Assembly: GCA_910584945.1 (NCBI GenBank)
Contig: CAJUDY010000019.1
Coordinates: forward strand, 4,724-68,723
Source of the DNA: an uncultured Lachnospiraceae bacterium
GTDB taxonomy: Bacteria; Bacillota; Clostridia; Lachnospirales; Lachnospiraceae
Reading direction: 5' to 3'
DNA length: 64,000 nt
Shown: one piece after another, positions 62,490 through 64,000 of the stretch
Layout of the letters: each line of letters opens with the position of its first letter
How positions within the stretch are numbered: the first letter of the stretch is position 1
Translations under genes and position numbers: made by a program
Notes under the pieces: model-generated
The model's input: the letters and a program-made list of their open reading frames with translations, nothing else
Told to the model about the DNA's origin: nothing
The model's database searches: none

Positions 62490-62869
62490 TTCACCTGTCA
62501 ATCTGAAGTTTCACCTTGATTATCCCCTTTCACGATTATTTTTCCGGTATCGGTTCATCCTTTCTCGTCAGATGCCGCCGAACCTTCTTCTGATATCCAA
62601 CTTTTATCTTCCCATTGGACCTTTCCTCCGCTCCAGAGACTTTTGTGTGTCTCTTTCTTGTTGATGGTTATATATTACAATATCTCCTTTCGTTTGTCAA
62701 TAGTTTTCTGAAAATTTATTTTCTCTTTTTTATTTAACTGGCAACAGTTCCGTCATCCTCTGCCAATGACGTGGGCTGAACGGTTACCTTTCACTCATAC
62801 GCAGGACAAGACGTCAAGGATCTGAGGACCAGAGAACGCCCAGGGCCGCGCCGCAAGACCCTCCGAGGA
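62490..62869. other. Gene-free stretch
   Basis: No credible ORF and no recognised RNA. The part to about 62740 is A/T-rich; the part from 62760 to 62869 is more GC-rich and leads into the ATPase remnant. Confidence 0.5.
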
Positions 62870-63004
62870 TTACATAGACGGATTTTCTAATTCCACGCAG
62901 TTTTCCAGATCATATGCCTTGGCATTTGCAATCGAATTCAATATATAAGGAGAATGGGTAGTCGCAATAAACTGAACTCTTGGAAAAACCTCGCATAGGC
63001 CTGC
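62870..63004 (-). pseudogene. C-terminal fragment of an AAA/ABC-type ATPase gene
   Basis: About 45 codons reading AGLCEVFPRVQFIATTHSPY and then ILNSIANAKAYDLEN. This is the H-loop region of the predicted ATP-binding protein family that usually continues with IxVTTHSPxVL. The Walker motifs are missing and the upstream in-frame residues (to 63211) look unrelated. It appears to be a deletion remnant of a larger gene. Confidence 0.6.
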
Positions 63005-63232
63005 TGTGTCTTCAGATGTACCATATATTTGTGTAAAATGTACCGGGACTTTGATCAACGCCATAAGTACGGTCCAACCGAATGTCCTCGACTCCGTGCT
63101 GCCGCACTCCCGAAATCTCCCCAGGCATTCGCAATCCGTGCTGCCGCACTGCTTGCTCATCCCCGGGGTGCGCCAAATCTCCATAGATGCTCTCATGCAA
63201 GCATGTCGCATCTATGCCCACTTGGCTTACTT

Positions 63233-63892
63233 TCAATAGTAAAGAAATTGCAGCTCCAACAGTCCCTTTAACTCGCAGGTCCGATCGATCAGATAGTCCG
63301 CCGCGGACTGATCTGCTCCAAACTTCGTGTCCTTTACGGCAGCAACCGTTAGACCGGCCGCTTTCGCAGCCTGAATCCCATAAGCGGAATCCTCCACCAC
63401 GATACAGTCCCCGGCGGGCAGGCCCAGTTTGTCCAAGGTGTAGAGGTAGATCTCCGGGTCCGGTTTGCTGTTTTTGAACCATTTACCGCTCACATAACAA
63501 TCAAACAGCGAAGAAAGTTCTGTCTCTCTCAGCATCTCCTGGATGGATTCTTCCGACGACGACGAAGCAATGGCAGTTACAAACCTTTCCTGCTTCAGCC
63601 AGACAAGCAGATCTTTCACTCCGGGATACAGGATCTCCTTATAAGGAATCTCGTAGGACGGATGGTCCTTCTTGTACAGCGTCCGCATTTCCTGCGGGGT
63701 AATCTCTTCCTTCCACATCTGCGCCACAATCTCCCAGGTGCGCTGAGAGCTGGCTCCTGCCAGTGTGTGCAGCAGCGTTTCGTCAATCACGCACTGGTTT
63801 TCTTCCAGAAACGTGCGGAACAATTGAAGATACACCGATTCGCTGTCAACCAGAACTCCGTCCATGTCGAATATCACGGCTTTCTTTTTCAT
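63233..63892 (-). CDS. HAD-superfamily phosphatase/beta-phosphoglucomutase-like
   Basis: 219 residues. Motif I IFDMDGVLVDSESVYLQLF, motif II TAIASSSSEES, motif III Lys in KNSKPDPEIY and motif IV VVEDSAYGIQAAKAAG. A helical cap lies after motif I. It dephosphorylates or isomerises a sugar phosphate; the substrate is not evident. The start ATG 63892 follows AAGGAGG. The last ~108 bases of the window beyond it show no gene. Confidence 0.92.
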   Translation of the reverse strand: MKKKAVIFDMDGVLVDSESVYLQLFRTFLEENQCVIDETLLHTLAGASSQRTWEIVAQMWKEEITPQEMRTLYKKDHPSYEIPYKEILYPGVKDLLVWLKQERFVTAIASSSSEESIQEMLRETELSSLFDCYVSGKWFKNSKPDPEIYLYTLDKLGLPAGDCIVVEDSAYGIQAAKAAGLTVAAVKDTKFGADQSAADYLIDRTCELKGLLELQFLYY

Positions 63893-64000
63893 TGAGGGGC
63901 CTCCTTCTTTTATGTATGCGAATGTCCTTTTCATGTTCTGATATCTTTTCTTTCCTAAACCTCCATGCCCGCACACTTGGCACCACCATAAATGAAACTG

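Noticed and set aside
1..64000. CRISPR array, tRNA or rRNA genes
   Set aside because: No regularly spaced repeats, cloverleaf-like sequences or rRNA segments were recognised on either strand.

Overview
The window looks like a chromosomal stretch from a spore-forming gut Lachnospiraceae (Clostridia, Firmicutes). The signs are a large Bacillus/Clostridium-type SRP RNA, spmB and bofA sporulation genes, YaaL and YitT proteins, MsmX-dependent type ABC sugar permeases without their own ATPase, a Gram-positive Tad pilus operon, and several ECF sigma/DUF4179-type anti-sigma pairs. No phage, CRISPR array, rRNA or tRNA was recognised. Most intergenic control signals read as standard sigma-A promoters and intrinsic terminators.

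Layout. 0-2.7 kb: two tandem ECF sigma/anti-sigma modules. 2.7-6.7 kb: RNA housekeeping (TrmH-type methyltransferase, SRP RNA, tRNA deaminase tadA, rsmA, tatD). 6.7-15.2 kb: a ten-gene Tad/Flp pilus operon running leftwards from one strong promoter with a palindrome at its start. It includes a 58-residue Flp pilin and a TadE-like protein with a duplicated Cys/His module. 15.4-18.2 kb: bofA, yaaL and the KtrAB potassium system. 18.3-19.3 kb: a NERD-domain protein.

19.4-26.7 kb: an accessory catabolic-looking island (two SDRs, VOC protein, MFS carrier, PanB-like enzyme, LuxR-type regulator, two zinc-type alcohol dehydrogenases). It appears to be decaying: two genes are frameshifted in C/G runs and two carry apparent in-frame deletions. 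26.7-30 kb: YitT, CutC and a third sigma/anti-sigma pair. 30-38.3 kb: a fructan/sucrose ABC system (GH32, lipoprotein, two permeases) divergent from its LacI regulator, plus a YesL-type protein and an unknown membrane protein. 38.4-42.5 kb: metG, a DUF885 metallopeptidase-like protein and a MarR regulator. 42.6-47.1 kb: a second sucrose system (PTS, GH32, LacI) with repeated GAATACGTATTC operators. 47.2-54 kb: an OLD-like ATPase/TOPRIM protein, spmB without spmA, a threonine aldolase, a hybrid histidine kinase and rarA.

54-60.4 kb: after a 178-bp GC-rich element with imperfect terminal inverted repeats comes a tightly coupled four-gene operon: UbiA-like membrane prenyltransferase, PEP-synthase/rifampin-phosphotransferase-like enzyme, AMP-binding ligase and GNAT acyltransferase. 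This set is the best candidate here for an undescribed biosynthetic or modification system. 60.4-64 kb: a fourth sigma/anti-sigma pair, an AT-rich gap with two related hairpins, an ATPase gene remnant and a HAD phosphatase.
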